NCBI RefSeq assembly: GCF_910592395.1
Contig: NC_088320.1
Location: 1,798,001-1,862,000, forward strand
Origin: Lineus longissimus
Taxonomy: Eukaryota > Nemertea > Pilidiophora > Heteronemertea > Lineidae
Reading direction: 5' to 3'
DNA: 64,000 nt
Shown here one piece after another: positions 1 to 20,045 of the stretch (position 1 is the stretch's first letter; each line of letters opens with the position of its first letter). The notes below the pieces were generated by a model, which searched no databases, was not told where the DNA came from, and worked only from the letters and a program-made list of their open reading frames with translations. The position numbers and the translations under genes were made by a program.

Positions 1-8885
<8,885 letters not shown>

Positions 8886-9007
8886 AGTTAAAGACAACCA
8901 GCTGAACCGTATTAGAAACCTGTGCTAAAATGCTGTCACTTAAACATGATTCAATGTTATTGATTTTTTGGTCGACAGTAGCAACTGGAAATCTTTTTGT
9001 CTTTGTG

Positions 9008-9514
9008 AATAAAAGGACTTGTAGAAAGCTTCTAAATCCAGATAAAAAGTGTGCTTTCCTTATTTATCATAGAAATTAGTGCAACCCTGGACACTGAAGG
9101 TTATCAGTTGATTTTGCTATTTGAATGGTTTTAAAACCAATCAGTTTCAGTTATAGTCCACTTCACAAAAAAATGTTTCAAAGCAGTAGCACTTAGTCCT
9201 GTCTGTACTTGCTTGGGTTGCAGTTCATCAAGTTTTTGATGCTGGGAAATAAGACTGGTCTTTTCAATTTCGTACTAGAACTGTAGGGTGACCGAGTGAC
9301 CTTCATTTTGATCATTCTGGCAGGACAGGTGTTTGTTTTTTCTTACCCAGTTGCACCGGGTAAAACAAATTGCATGACGTGTAATTGTAAATAATTGTAC
9401 ATGTAACTTTGTACAGATAATGCTATTTTCTCCTAAGTGTCATCCTCGTTGGTGATGGTATCATCTCCGTTGATGAGCTGTATCATATGATGTAATCATG
9501 AGTAATATAATAAA
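9008..9514 (+). terminator. Candidate poly(A) signals of the dynein gene
   Basis: AATAAA occurs at 9008-9013 (123 nt after the stop) and again at 9509-9514. Either or both could end the dynein intermediate chain transcript. The far one lies 236 bp from the convergent MRPL32 stop codon. Confidence 0.45.
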
Positions 9515-9749
9515 ACGGGGAAAAAAGTAATGTTCATACATGTATTTCTAGTCTTTCTGTTTTGATTTCTTGCCAATGGTGACCACCTCTCAAACAACCG
9601 GCAGTCGAGACTCCAGCCAGATCAGCCCCCGGGTCACCGAGGCAAACAAGCTTGTGCATTGGACCAGCTTCATCTCCAGCAAAAAGGGCACTTGAAAACT
9701 ATCACAACTTCAAAAGTCAAAATCAGTCCTTCCATCAAGGAAGACCCAG

Positions 9750-11016
9750 CTATTTCTTTGCTGGTGTCATAAGTTCTTTTGGAAACCACTCCGGTCGTTT
9801 CCTTTTCATTTCAATAAAGTGTTTTCCTTGGTGCTTTTGTTTCTCTTCCTCCTCGCCCTCGTATAGGACGTGCACCTCGCTGTGAGGCACGTCATAGTGT
9901 AACTTGTCATATCCCATTGCCTCTTGCATGGCTTTCGTTTCCTCCTTCACTTTTTCATAGCAGTGACCTGTAGAAAAAGGAACATCTGTTAAAAACAACA
10001 ATCTTAGGCAGAACATCGATCTAGTCTTGTCCCAAACAATTCAACTCAACCCAGTCCCTGCAAATCGCCTTATTTAATTTACTTTGTACCAAACACGATA
10101 GATATCTTCATGGGGAGTGAAATCTGGACTATCCTATCTATGTTTACCCTAACAATGAACTGGTAGTGAAGTCGACCACTTGACAACACATGTTCATCAA
10201 AACTATTATCTGTCAAACAACCTTCATCTAGGTTTTTGGCATTTCAATGAACCCTCACCACATATTGTATGTGTCTGGTGCCAGTGTCCACACTCAAGGC
10301 AAGCCACAATGTCTTTCTTTGGCAGATATCTTTCCCTGTGACCTGCCATTGCCATCCTTCTTGTGGCTCTCCTTTCTGCAGTCCTACGATGCTTTGGCAC
10401 TGAAGCCCATAGGATTCCATTCCCAAGGATAGAGTCCAACAGGGAGGTCTGGTTACTGCTGTTTTCTTGGGGTTGGTGGTCAGCTACATCAAAGGCAAGA
10501 GCTGGTGTCAACCCTGAAAATGGAAAAAACAACATCATGAAGTCAGACTTTCATTGACATTGTAATAGTATACCGAGACAAGACAAAGTCATACTCGTAC
10601 ATATGATTGTCATACCCATACATATGATTGTCATACTCATACTGTCATATCTGAGCGATGAGGACGCCGACGGACCGGACTATCCTGGTCTGGTGGGAAA
10701 AAGGATCTATCCTATGGATCACACAAGGGGCTACTATAAGGCTATCAACAGCATTTTACAGGTCCAGCCAACTGTATTGAACTGGTCAATCACAAAGTCT
10801 GTAGATGGCAGCACCAGTCTTGACTAGAGATTGAAAGGGGAAAAACAGCAAAATCTAAGCAACAGTCTCCAACCTAAATGCATTTTTCTGATGCTTACTA
10901 ATATGATACATCAACATATGCTCACCATGAGGAAAATTTTTCCCGAGGGAAGCCAAAATACTCGCTTCAAAACGAAGCAAAGTGGCATGAACTTTTGAGA
11001 GCATGGAGGCTGCCAT
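9750..11016 (-). CDS. MRPL32: Mitochondrial large ribosomal subunit protein bL32m
   Basis: Mitoribosomal large-subunit protein. Exons on the minus strand: 11016-10926 (ATG to phase 1 donor GTGAGC), 10513-10259, 9967-9750 (stop), giving 187 codons; human MRPL32 is 188. Exon 1 encodes a mitochondrial targeting peptide (MAASMLSKVHATLLRFEAS...). Exon 2 has LLDSILGNGILWASVPKHRR, the conserved start of the mature bL32 domain, followed by an Arg-rich stretch. The zinc ribbon is Cys102, Cys105, Cys115 and Cys118 (CLEC...CGHC), split by the second intron. The C-terminus has KRKRPEWF, as in the family. In mammals this protein is matured by the m-AAA protease. The exon-1 reading rests on the ATG and targeting-peptide character plus exact phase fit. 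It is divergent from PSMA2. Confidence 0.93.
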
Positions 11017-11322
11017 CTTGGAATGCCATCGACATCAGAAAGGATGAATTTGATTGGAGGTTTGTAAAACTTGAGAAAATACCTAAAACTGATTTTGTCG
11101 CAATATACGGTCAAATATTTGATGAAACTTGATCTCATTGTGATACTTAATTATCTAAGAACCATGCCATTTATCAATATATTGATGACATGATCTAATC
11201 ATTTAGAAATTCGCTCATGACACAATCTTTGTCAACTGCAACAGCCAATCACAGGTAATCTTTCTGACGACTACCTGAGCCTCATTTTCGTTCCGACCGG
11301 CATACAGAAAAAAAACAAGAAA
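11017..11322. promoter_or_regulatory. Bidirectional MRPL32/PSMA2 promoter
   Basis: Only 306 bp separate the two divergent start codons, so both 5'UTRs and the shared promoter must lie here. A CCAAT box is at 11245-11249 on the plus strand and an inverted one (ATTGG) at 11053-11057, both classical NF-Y sites. The MRPL32 ATG sits in CCAAGATGGCAGCC, a YY1-like motif typical of TATA-less housekeeping promoters. No TATA box was seen. Confidence 0.75.
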
Positions 11323-13062
11323 ATGGGGGAGAGAGGATACGGTTTTTCCCTTACAACATTCAGGTATTTTGATATACGTATTCGCAAGATTTTGAAACTG
11401 AAGACTGGTAATCATAAACAGATATTGCTAGTTCCATTAAACTGATTTCAACTCATGAAAATCCTGTAAAACTACATGAAAAAGGAAATCGTTTTGTCAA
11501 AATTTGCAAGTCACAAATGCACAGCGCTGCAGAGACCGGGTTCATGAAGTAGTAGGCTACTTGCATTACACTACAGAGTACAGTACAGCCAGTGCACAGT
11601 ACATGATCTACAGGTACTGGTATCTCTTAAAAATGTTGTGTTTCTATGTCTTGATGTTTTCTTCCAGCCCTTCAGGGAAGCTAGTCCAGATTGAATATGC
11701 CCTGGCTGCTGTTGCGGCTGGCGCACCCTCAGTGGGGATAAAGGCTACAAATGGTTGCGTCTTGGCTACGGAGAAAAAGCACAAGTCTGTTCTTTATGAT
11801 GAACACAGCGTCCACAAAGTTGAGATGATCACCAAAAATATTGGAATGGTTTATAGCGGCATGGGACCAGATTACAGGTAAGCAATAGATAATATTGGAA
11901 AAGAGAAAGAAACGAAATGTATGGGGGCAAGTCATCTGAGAGAATCGAGCCAAGGCATGTAGCTCTTCTTCTGACAATCGTATAAGTGAATTTCGCACAA
12001 GCAATAAAATGCCTTGCCATCCAATGCCTCAGTCCAATGTGTTCTGCTTAGAAATCTTTTGATGAAGTATCTTGTCTTTTTCAGAGTTCTAATAAAGCAG
12101 GCCAGAAAGTTGGCTCAGAACTACTATCTCACTTATCAAGAGGAAATCCCAACGTCACAACTGGTACAGAGAGTAGCCACAGTCATGCAGGAGTATACAC
12201 AATCTGGGTAAGTTTCAAATCAACTAGCTGGGATCATTTCTGCATAGAAACTTGGTCTGTGCACAATTTGGACACCTTTTTGATCCTGTTCCCACCACCG
12301 TGGTGAAAGATCTGATTAATCAGAATTCAACCTGTGGCTGTGATTCACATAGACAGTCCCCTTCGCCTTTTCACCTCATTCTGGTGTGATGTTCTCTTCT
12401 ATTTTTAATACTAGTATGATCATTTTTCCAGAGGTGTGCGTCCATTTGGTGTCTCGCTACTGATGGCAGGTTGGGACGAAGATGAGAAGCGACCGTATCT
12501 CTACCAATGCGATCCCTCAGGAGCATACTTTGCCTGGAAAGCCACTGCTATGGGCAAGAACTTTGTAAATGGAAAAACTTTCTTGGAGAAGAGGTAGGTA
12601 GAAGGGGCAAAGATAGAAGGTACAAATATTGGACATCTTGAAAAGTGTTTATGTGAGTAGCTCTGTGATGATGCCTCTCAAACATGTCAGTCCTGCTTTT
12701 GTTGCTCTGGCTGTATCAGATTGCTGTGGTGATAGATTGTTCATTTTCAGCCAGTGGTCCATCCAGTCTCGCTGGTCAAGTTGGTGGATGATGTGACTGT
12801 CGGCCGTCTTGCCTGAAATGTACAACTTGGCATGAACAGTCTTTTCAGTTGCTTAAAATTACTCTTTTTCTTTTCTCTTCACTACAGATACAGTGAAGAT
12901 CTGGAGTTAGAGGACGCTGTCCACACAGCCATCTTAACCTTGAGAGAAAGCTTTGAAGGCCAGATGACAGAGGACAACATCGAAATTGGTATTTCCGATG
13001 CTGAAGGATTCCGCCGGTTATCTCCTTCAGAAGTCAAGGACTACCTAGCGTCCATAGCTTAA
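11323..13062 (+). CDS. PSMA2: 20S proteasome subunit alpha type-2
   Basis: Alpha-ring subunit (alpha2) of the 20S proteasome; structural and gating, without a catalytic threonine. Exons: 11323-11363, 11668-11877, 12085-12207, 12432-12593, 12888-13062 (TAA at 13060). The first four exons all end in phase 2 with GT-AG borders, giving 236 codons; human is 234. The short first exon gives [14 protein letters not shown], matching the family N-terminus. [15 protein letters not shown] is the alpha-subunit signature. [36 protein letters not shown] and [12 protein letters not shown] follow the family along its length. The start ATG is the only one in frame with the alpha-subunit N-terminus and is preceded by AAGAAA. 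It shares a promoter with MRPL32. Confidence 0.97.
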
Positions 13063-14185
13063 CGATATGTTACTGTGTTCTTCAGAAGTATGTGCTTGAT
13101 TCAATGTGGACAGTGAGCTTGGACTGTTTATGACCTCAGAGTCGGAACGAGGTTTTTGGTTGAAAGTTCATTGTAGGACTTTGTGCACGATTTGATTACA
13201 ACAAGATCGGCTGTACTCCAAAACGCCAGAGGTTCATTCTCATCAGCAGTAAATTTGTTGAGGCCATCTATTGAAGTCGCAATGGCCCCTGAACATTAGG
13301 ACTGGACACAGGGCTACTTGGTCAGTGAAGGACTGGAGGTCTTTTAAGTCAACATACTTTATTGTCAATATCTCTGTTCCGTGCTTTTGGCTGACACCCT
13401 ACCAATCAGATATAACTCTCAACACCTGGTCCTGTGCCAATTTGAAGATCTCAAAAGATTTCCATTGTAAAATGTTGACTATCAATACAAAATGTTTTTT
13501 TCGTACAATACACTCTTGCTTCGCTTCATTCAATACAGTATAGAACATTTCTATCAGCTGTGCATGTACTTCAGTGGTTAAAGAGGCAACTGGCATCCAC
13601 AGTCTGTTGGCTCGGAGACTCGGCAGAAAGACCTAACCAGTTGGCTTTGCATACTCTGGCTACGCTCTATTTCCTACCAAGATGTGTCCCAGACCTTCCA
13701 TCAGGACATACAATATCACTTGGGATAGTCTTCTCCTGGGCCTCAAACTGCCCAACAGATAGAATGTTCTCACCAAGGGACATCTCAAAATGGCCTTTTG
13801 CTGTAAAAGACCAAACCGGTTTTATTTTCTCTGAGGGGTCTTAGGATGCCTCTTTGGTACGAACACCTTATCATGAAGCGATGGTAATGACGAGATTTCT
13901 TCCATCACGCCAAATCCAATGGGGTTTCATCCCTCAAAGTGGTCACATTATCACTGAAACTACTGGCATGTACGTTCGTCATTCACATTCAGAACTCCAA
14001 TCGGTATTTTGAATCAAAATTTGCAGCTCCTTGGTGCTCCAGTAACCAAATGCCAGCTGGGTGCCCATTTACTCTTGGGCGGAGAAGGAACAAGGATAAA
14101 TGCCACAGCATAGATTATTAATGCAACAGCAGATTCACCCTAATCTGTTCTTAAGGTCATTTCATAGGAGTGAAAGGCACTTTCG
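13063..14185. other. PSMA2 3' flank, no gene recognised
   Basis: About 1.1 kb between the PSMA2 stop and the start of the duplicated dehydrogenase block. It must contain the PSMA2 3'UTR; no clear AATAAA was found. Open frames of 90-94 codons (13271-13543 and 13560-13844, plus strand) have no recognisable domains and no good splice context. Confidence 0.5.
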
Positions 14186-14317
14186 TTCCTTCGAATGGAG
14201 CCTGGACTATTGTCCATGTAACTGGCATAATCAATTTGATGAACCAGTGTGGTCCTGTTTTAAGAAACAAAACCTATTAAAAAATTTAAGAACACATTTC
14301 TGTGCTAAAGAAAATGA

Positions 14318-14323
14318 TTTTAT
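14318..14323 (-). terminator. Poly(A) signal of dehydrogenase copy A
   Basis: AATAAA on the minus strand, about 200 nt after the stop codon. It is conserved at the matching place in copy B (24695-24700). Confidence 0.55.
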
Positions 14324-14521
14324 TTTGTCAAGACACATGTACAATGTACAGTGGAAAACCCCAGCACCTTATTAGTTGACTAGTTACAAGGTATTACCAG
14401 GTGCAAGAGATCGGTACATATTTCACAGCCTCCAGTGTATAGCCAATAAAAACGTGTCCGATTGGTATTCCAACACCCTGTATAATCAAGAATGATAGTC
14501 ATGGACTCTTCTCATTATATA

Positions 14522-17500
14522 TCAATAGCCAGTCTCCCAATTTACTGAGTATTTGAGTGGTTCTCCTTTAGAGTAATGTTCCATGTTCTCCTTGAAGACG
14601 TCAAAGATCTGCAGAAGAAACAAACAAGATTTTAGAAAATACCTGTATTCGAAGCGTTCAAATGCAAACGCCATGAAATCCACTTAAGGTCTTTTTTAGA
14701 AAACTGTCAGCTTCATTTAAGGCAGAAAGACTTAAGCACTGGAACATGTCCAAAAGTTAAGAATACAGAACTTGCACATTGCCTAAAGTTACTTTGACAA
14801 TTCCAAATCCATTGATTCTCCAAACATACAAAATGCCTTTTTGGAAACAAAAAAAACAAAACTAACCATTTCAGGTGGACTGCAAGCAGAGGCATGAGGT
14901 GATATGAAAACGTTTGGTTCGTCCCACAACAGCGAATCTTGGGGCAGAGGTTCGATTTTATGCACATCCAGGACAGCTTTTGAGATCCATCCAGACCTTA
15001 TGGCATTGATGACGCTGGCCTCGTCTATTACATCACCTCTTCCAACATTGATGAAAACAGGTTTCTGAAAAATAGACAACACCGTGTGAAAAAGAAATTA
15101 TTTTCTTGTGAAAAGCAGAACTTCTGTTTTTCTCTGGTCCTTCTGCTCTCTGCATTCCTGTTGTGACTTTATCCTTAAAGGTAAAAACGAGCAAATGGTT
15201 GGAAAATGCCTATAACTGTTTCATCATCATCACTTATAGGCATCATGGTCCTGATTTAGACCCTTGCCCTGCGTACCTTTTCTTTACAAGCAGACAGGAC
15301 GTCTCCTGATAACATATCTCTCGTGTCCGTCGTGCTGGGGAGTAGGCTACAGATGTAATCACAGGATTTGAGCACTTCAGACATCTGGCTGTTTAATCTG
15401 TAGTGGTCGACATATTTGGATCGTTGCTCCTTCGCCACATCCCGTCTGACAAGTCCCCAAACCGTCATGCCGAAATATTTACAATACTTTGCAACTGGAA
15501 AGAATATTTACTCATAAAACAAAAAGACCAGTATGTTCTAATCCTCCAAAACTCTTGAAAGTGCCAATCAGCACAGAACTATTTGTGTCATTATATTTGG
15601 GGCAAATTACCTGAGACTATTGGCACATACCAGGTAGGCAAATCAAGCTACCCAAAGTAGCTAATAGAGGTCTCTCCCATCTCACAGTACTTTGAAACTA
15701 TTCATGCTTGTATGAGGAATATAATCATGACTGAATCAAGCACAGCCCAGGCCCTGAATATACATACAAGTTGCCTAAAAAAAATACCTATTTGACCCCC
15801 TACATTGTTGGCCTTTGTTGCTTTTACTAGTCTTGAAAACAGAGTTTGCTCAGAAATAAATGTTTTTACATACCTTCTGCACCAATGTCTCCAAGTCCAA
15901 GAATACCAATGGACAGTGTTGACAAAATGCGATAGTCTGCTCGAGTCCTGCCCAACCTGCGAAAAAATATGAGAAAACACTCAATCTCATTCAGCAATCA
16001 GAAATCACATTGTATGGTTTTGTTTATGCAACTGTCCGAAGTTCAGCAAATCAGAAGATGGTATATATTCATCATTTAACGGGGCTCTATGGCAGAACGT
16101 GGTGACGAGTTTGTTTTGCATGACGACACTGAAAGCCGCAGTGATGTGGATTCTTCCACCACAGGGGGAAAAGGTATCGAAGACTTCTGCGACAACAGGC
16201 TAGATCTGACATGCTTGTGGGAGAGCAAAGATGACCTACCATTCCCGTCTCTTTTTATCTTCATGCACATCAACGATTCGCCTTTCATGAGCTAAGATGT
16301 GGGCCAAAGTAAACTCTGCCATTGCCGGACCAAACGCGCCAGCTAACCGGGTCAAAGGAAAGCTAGGCAGTGCCTGAAAAAATTGTTGCAATTTGAAACA
16401 CTGCTTTATGCTGCTGACGATGAGTTGAAAAGGATATGAAAATTCAGGTACTCTGCACGCAGCAGATGTCACATGAAAGCTTACCTTGTTCTTATCAATT
16501 CTTCTGAATATGCTGTCCACACCTAGGATTATAAAGAGAAATAACCTTTATTTGTGACTTTAAAGAAACTTTATGACAAAAAGATTCCATAACAAGAGCA
16601 TTACGGTAGGTATTTCTACACGAGTTTAAACTGTTCATTCACTACACAAAAGAAGGGGGGGGGGTACCACAAGCTCCCAAGAATATGGGACAGCATCCTT
16701 AAGTCATGTGTACTCGCAATATGTGACGTCACCTCAGGTCAAGGTCACTGCATCCTGACAATATCAGGCCATTTCACCCAATACATACTTACTACTCCCT
16801 TGGAGAAGTCGTGTTGTAGGCCCTGTTTGCAAGAGGATGAGGTCACTGACGAAGCTTCCAGTTGGAGGTGAAAGGTTTGAAATCCCACAGTATCTCCATT
16901 GAGATGTATAGAGAAAGCTGTAAAAGCGCTCCGAGGCAGATCTTGGTCAGGATAAGCACTTCATAAGAGGCTCACCTATAATACATACCCGCCCATGTTG
17001 ATTGCATCCATTTAAGATTTGGCATCTCTTGCACGTATCCTCCCAAAAGGAGAGGATCAGCTATGAGAATTTCAGCCTCTTGGAGGTATTTCATTTGTTC
17101 CCTTGATACTGTTTCCTCTGCTGTGGCTTTCGTCTCTAAAAAGGATGAAATGAAATGTATGTTCATATTGCGCTTTTATACTGCTCGTGTCTCAAAGCGC
17201 TAATCCAGAAAGCTTTTAGTAGAAACCAAAGAAGTTGCTGCACTCGGCTTTTTCAGGCTAGTAATTTGAAAGTAGAGGGTTATACACTGGCTGAGCCTCG
17301 AACTCGCGACCATCTGAATTCTGATCACAAATCTGTATTAGGAAGACACCGGGCCAGTTCTTCAAAGGCAAATCATTTTCAGGAGACATCGAGTTGAGAC
17401 GTTCGGTAAAGTGGTTTTGGTAAAACCTAAAGGGTGAATTGTCAAGAAAAGAAATACATGATGAGAAACAAGTCACACTGTTGTTTGAGAGCTCAAGGTA

Positions 17501-17626
17501 CTCACCGTCTATTGTATATGGAATCTCAACAAATTTTAAGTGGGGCATCAACGCCGAAAGTTGAGAAGTAAGACTGGTGATATTGGAGAGGACATAAATG
17601 CGGCTAGATGTGCTTGGAATGGCCAT
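14522..17626 (-). CDS. D-isomer-specific 2-hydroxyacid dehydrogenase, copy A
   Basis: NAD(P)-dependent reductase of the glyoxylate/hydroxypyruvate reductase (GhrA-like) branch, presumably cytosolic; the substrate cannot be told from sequence. Exons on the minus strand: 17626-17506, 17135-16989, 16522-16485 (38 nt microexon), 16373-16240, 15956-15874, 15494-15277, 15064-14867, 14608-14522. All are GT-AG with matching phases, giving 341 codons, the usual family length. The Rossmann motif is G167-x-G169-xx-G172 (GILGLGDIG). Catalytic residues are Arg256 (NVGRGD), Glu285 (HKIEPLP) and His304 (ISPHAS), all present. RR following VWGL after strand beta-2 suggests NADP preference, as inference. The start MAIPSTSS lies 13 nt after a splice acceptor (17640/17639), so a 5' non-coding exon ending near 18310 is likely. 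Confidence 0.92.
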
Positions 17627-17639
17627 CGTGGTGGGGTGT

Positions 17640-18560
17640 CTGTAAAAAGATAACACATACTGTAGCTCATCCATGACAGCATGGGAGACAGACAACGGAT
17701 GATCTCCTCTTCCTGACTATTGTTTTAAAAATGATGATTTCGTCACAATGTCAGTTTGTGCAACTGGTGATCTAAAGCCTTGGAAAATTAACAGCTAACA
17801 TATATAGAATATTAGCACAATTATGATCAAACGATTATTAATTGAGCCCTTCTATTGTAGCAGTATGAGTACTGACACTGGCTATAGATGCAAACCCCTA
17901 TGAGTATATTATAAATGGACTAGGCCTAGGGGTCCACAAGTAGTGTAATGATGTAGGACAGCATATTTGAACATTCATGAGGTTAGATAGCAGGGATATA
18001 CATCTACCCGTTAGCTAAAGCAAATCCTTTCAACCGTGGGTTTTTCATTTGCACCATGAGACATACTCTCCAGGGGTAACCTGAAATCAATCTGAATAGT
18101 TTAGGGAAATGTCCACTAATGCACAATAGATATTCAGCCCATGATGACAATTTCACCCACAAAAGGTGTTGAATGGTGTTGGACTGGGCAACTAAATACT
18201 GCCACCTTTTCGAAATAATAAAGTCCCTTGTTACATAACAAGCAGAGCCCTAACATCTTATATCAAAGTTTAAATTCCGTAGGCATAGAAGAAGACCCAG
18301 CTCTCTTACCTCTCGAAACTTCACACACAGAGACCTTGGACTGGAGAATTTCCAGATTTTTGACCAGGATGCCAGATGGTTCAAGCGACACGACTGAAGG
18401 AATAAAGCCACAGGTGGCCACATTAGGATGATTACAGTGTATGTTACCTCATATTGCATCTCCCATATATCATATATGGTTATGCCATGTGCACAGGTCT
18501 GTATAGGCCTACTAGTATTCTTTTGAATGTGGTTTGCATGATGCAATAATTGCAATCACA
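17640..18560 (-). other. 5' region of dehydrogenase copy A with a likely non-coding first exon
   Basis: Upstream of the first coding exon there is an acceptor (polypyrimidine then ACAG) just before 17639, and a donor GTAAGAG after position 18310. The corresponding donor in copy B follows 28553. Both are conserved, so a leader exon ending at 18310 is likely; its 5' end is not visible. The intervening intron holds the segment that is inverted in copy B (18065-18156). Confidence 0.5.
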
Positions 18561-18673
18561 AATTACAGTAGTCAGTACACCAGCTATCTGATCTAGTACC
18601 TACACATTATCTCAGCTGTGTCACTGACACTGACAGTCTTCAATAGGTCCAATATTGACCATGTAGGCTATAG

Positions 18674-18813
18674 ATCCATGCACTTGATTGGGAACAATGT
18701 TTACATAACATAATAGTGTTGGCCGTTGTCACGTCACCATGCATTTTTACATTACTGTAACGAGACGTGACGCGACGTCTTCGTAAACGTTGTTCCCAAT
18801 CAAGTGCGTGGAT
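18674..18813. mobile_element. MITE-like element, unit 1
   Basis: About 140 bp flanked by terminal inverted repeats of about 25 bp (ATGCACTTGATTGGGAACAA at the left, its near reverse complement at the right). The interior is rich in CGTCACG and ACGTGACG. It is non-coding. It is the reverse complement of the unit at 18886-19031. Confidence 0.7.
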
Positions 18814-18885
18814 TTCTAGTTGGTGACAGTCAGTTTTTAGTATTGATAACCATTCATACTTTGGGCCTACTGAACTAGGACTATA

Positions 18886-19031
18886 GATCGATGCACTTGA
18901 TTGGGAACAACGTTTACGAAGACGTCGCGTCACGTCACGTTATAGTAATGCAAAAATGCATAGTGATGGTGACATATGGCGAAGGCCAACACTACATTAT
19001 GCAAACGTTGTTCCCAATCCAGTGCATGGAT
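18886..19031. mobile_element. MITE-like element, unit 2 (inverted relative to unit 1)
   Basis: Same family as 18674-18813 in opposite orientation, with the same termini (ATGCACTTGATTGGGAACAA... and ...TTGTTCCCAATCCAGTGCAT). The two units are 72 bp apart. A truncated third copy is at 28828-28929. Confidence 0.7.
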
Positions 19032-19329
19032 TTATATACCTACAAATACCAAATTAAACTTTAGGTTTTGCCACTGCCAGGCCTCTGTCTGAATCCGATG
19101 CCGATGGTGATGATGCCTGCTGATTGGGGGCGGGCCAGGGGGTTGATCCAGCAGCGGCTATCATCGGACAATTGTCTTAACTCTTGCTTGGCGCTGCTAC
19201 AGCTTAAAGTGCTGTGGTACAGTCTAGAAGCAGTGTCATCATTGGCGAAATGGACCAAAGTTTGTGAGGGACTGAGTTTCGTCCAAAAATAGATCTGTTA
19301 ACACACTACGGCAATGGCGTATTGCAGGT

Positions 19330-19700
19330 AGGGGCCTACACGTCAACGGGTCATTGATTGTCGGACGTCAGTTCGCCAAGAAAACCAAAGGAATCGAAGG
19401 ATTCATTGAACTCATCAACACATCATTAGTTTTCAGTGAAGTGCAACTGTATTCCTAGGTAAATCACTTTGGTATATAGAGAGTAAGATTACAATTAACT
19501 CACGTTAAAGTTTGAGTTCCGGGGAGGTAGCGTTGTCAGTACGTTGGTTTAGGGGCGCAATAACCTAGCTTATAGCGAGCAATTAGTACACTAAGATTTC
19601 AGTGATTAACATAATAGTTGCAAGTATTTGGCATTTTAGACTCATAATTCGTGCTATAATAACTACGTTGTAAACATAATGCTCAAAATTGATTCATGAA
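19330..19700. repeat. Dispersed repeat block R, copy 1
   Basis: A non-coding block including TTTTCAGTGAAGTGCAACTG, CTTTGGTATATAGAGAGTAA and GCTCAAAATTGATTC. It recurs at 23440-23497 plus 24329-24563 (split by the foldback element) and at 29145-29320. The sequences are about 90 percent alike by eye. It serves as the empty-site reference for the foldback insertion (19476-19481). Confidence 0.75.
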
Positions 19701-20045
19701 AAAGTTGTTAGCGCAATATCAAGCAAGCAGTAATGGAAAAAAGTGTAATTCCATTAACTGAATATTGTTTTTAGACACTATAACATTTTAGGCCTACTTT
19801 TCCGTAAACCACGAGAACAATGTATGTGAAAAAAACAACACATATAAGTGAGGCGCCGAGTATACAGTAATTGTAAGGTAAAGAAAAGCTCGGTCTCTAA
19901 AGTCTGGAGGTCCGGAGTCCGTAACTGTGACGGTCACGAGAGTGATTTGTCCTTACGGATAGATCGAGAGGGCGGTTTGGGGTTCCGCCGACGGTGCTCG
20001 CATGCATTAGTCGTATCCCCGAAACCTTTACAACGCGAACAAAGC

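Noticed and set aside
13560-13844. 94-codon ORF downstream of PSMA2
   Set aside because: No family resemblance and poor start context; probably 3' flank or UTR.
16089-16130. MAERGDEF peptide as a PSMA2 first exon
   Set aside because: It lies downstream of the complete PSMA2 gene, does not continue like an alpha subunit, and the true first exon ([13 protein letters not shown]) is at 11323-11363 with correct phase.
19061-19258. Minus-strand ORF with RCWINPLARPQSAGI, considered as a Harbinger-type transposase fragment
   Set aside because: The resemblance to the R-W-(V/I)-x-P signature is a few residues only, and the downstream sequence does not follow the family.
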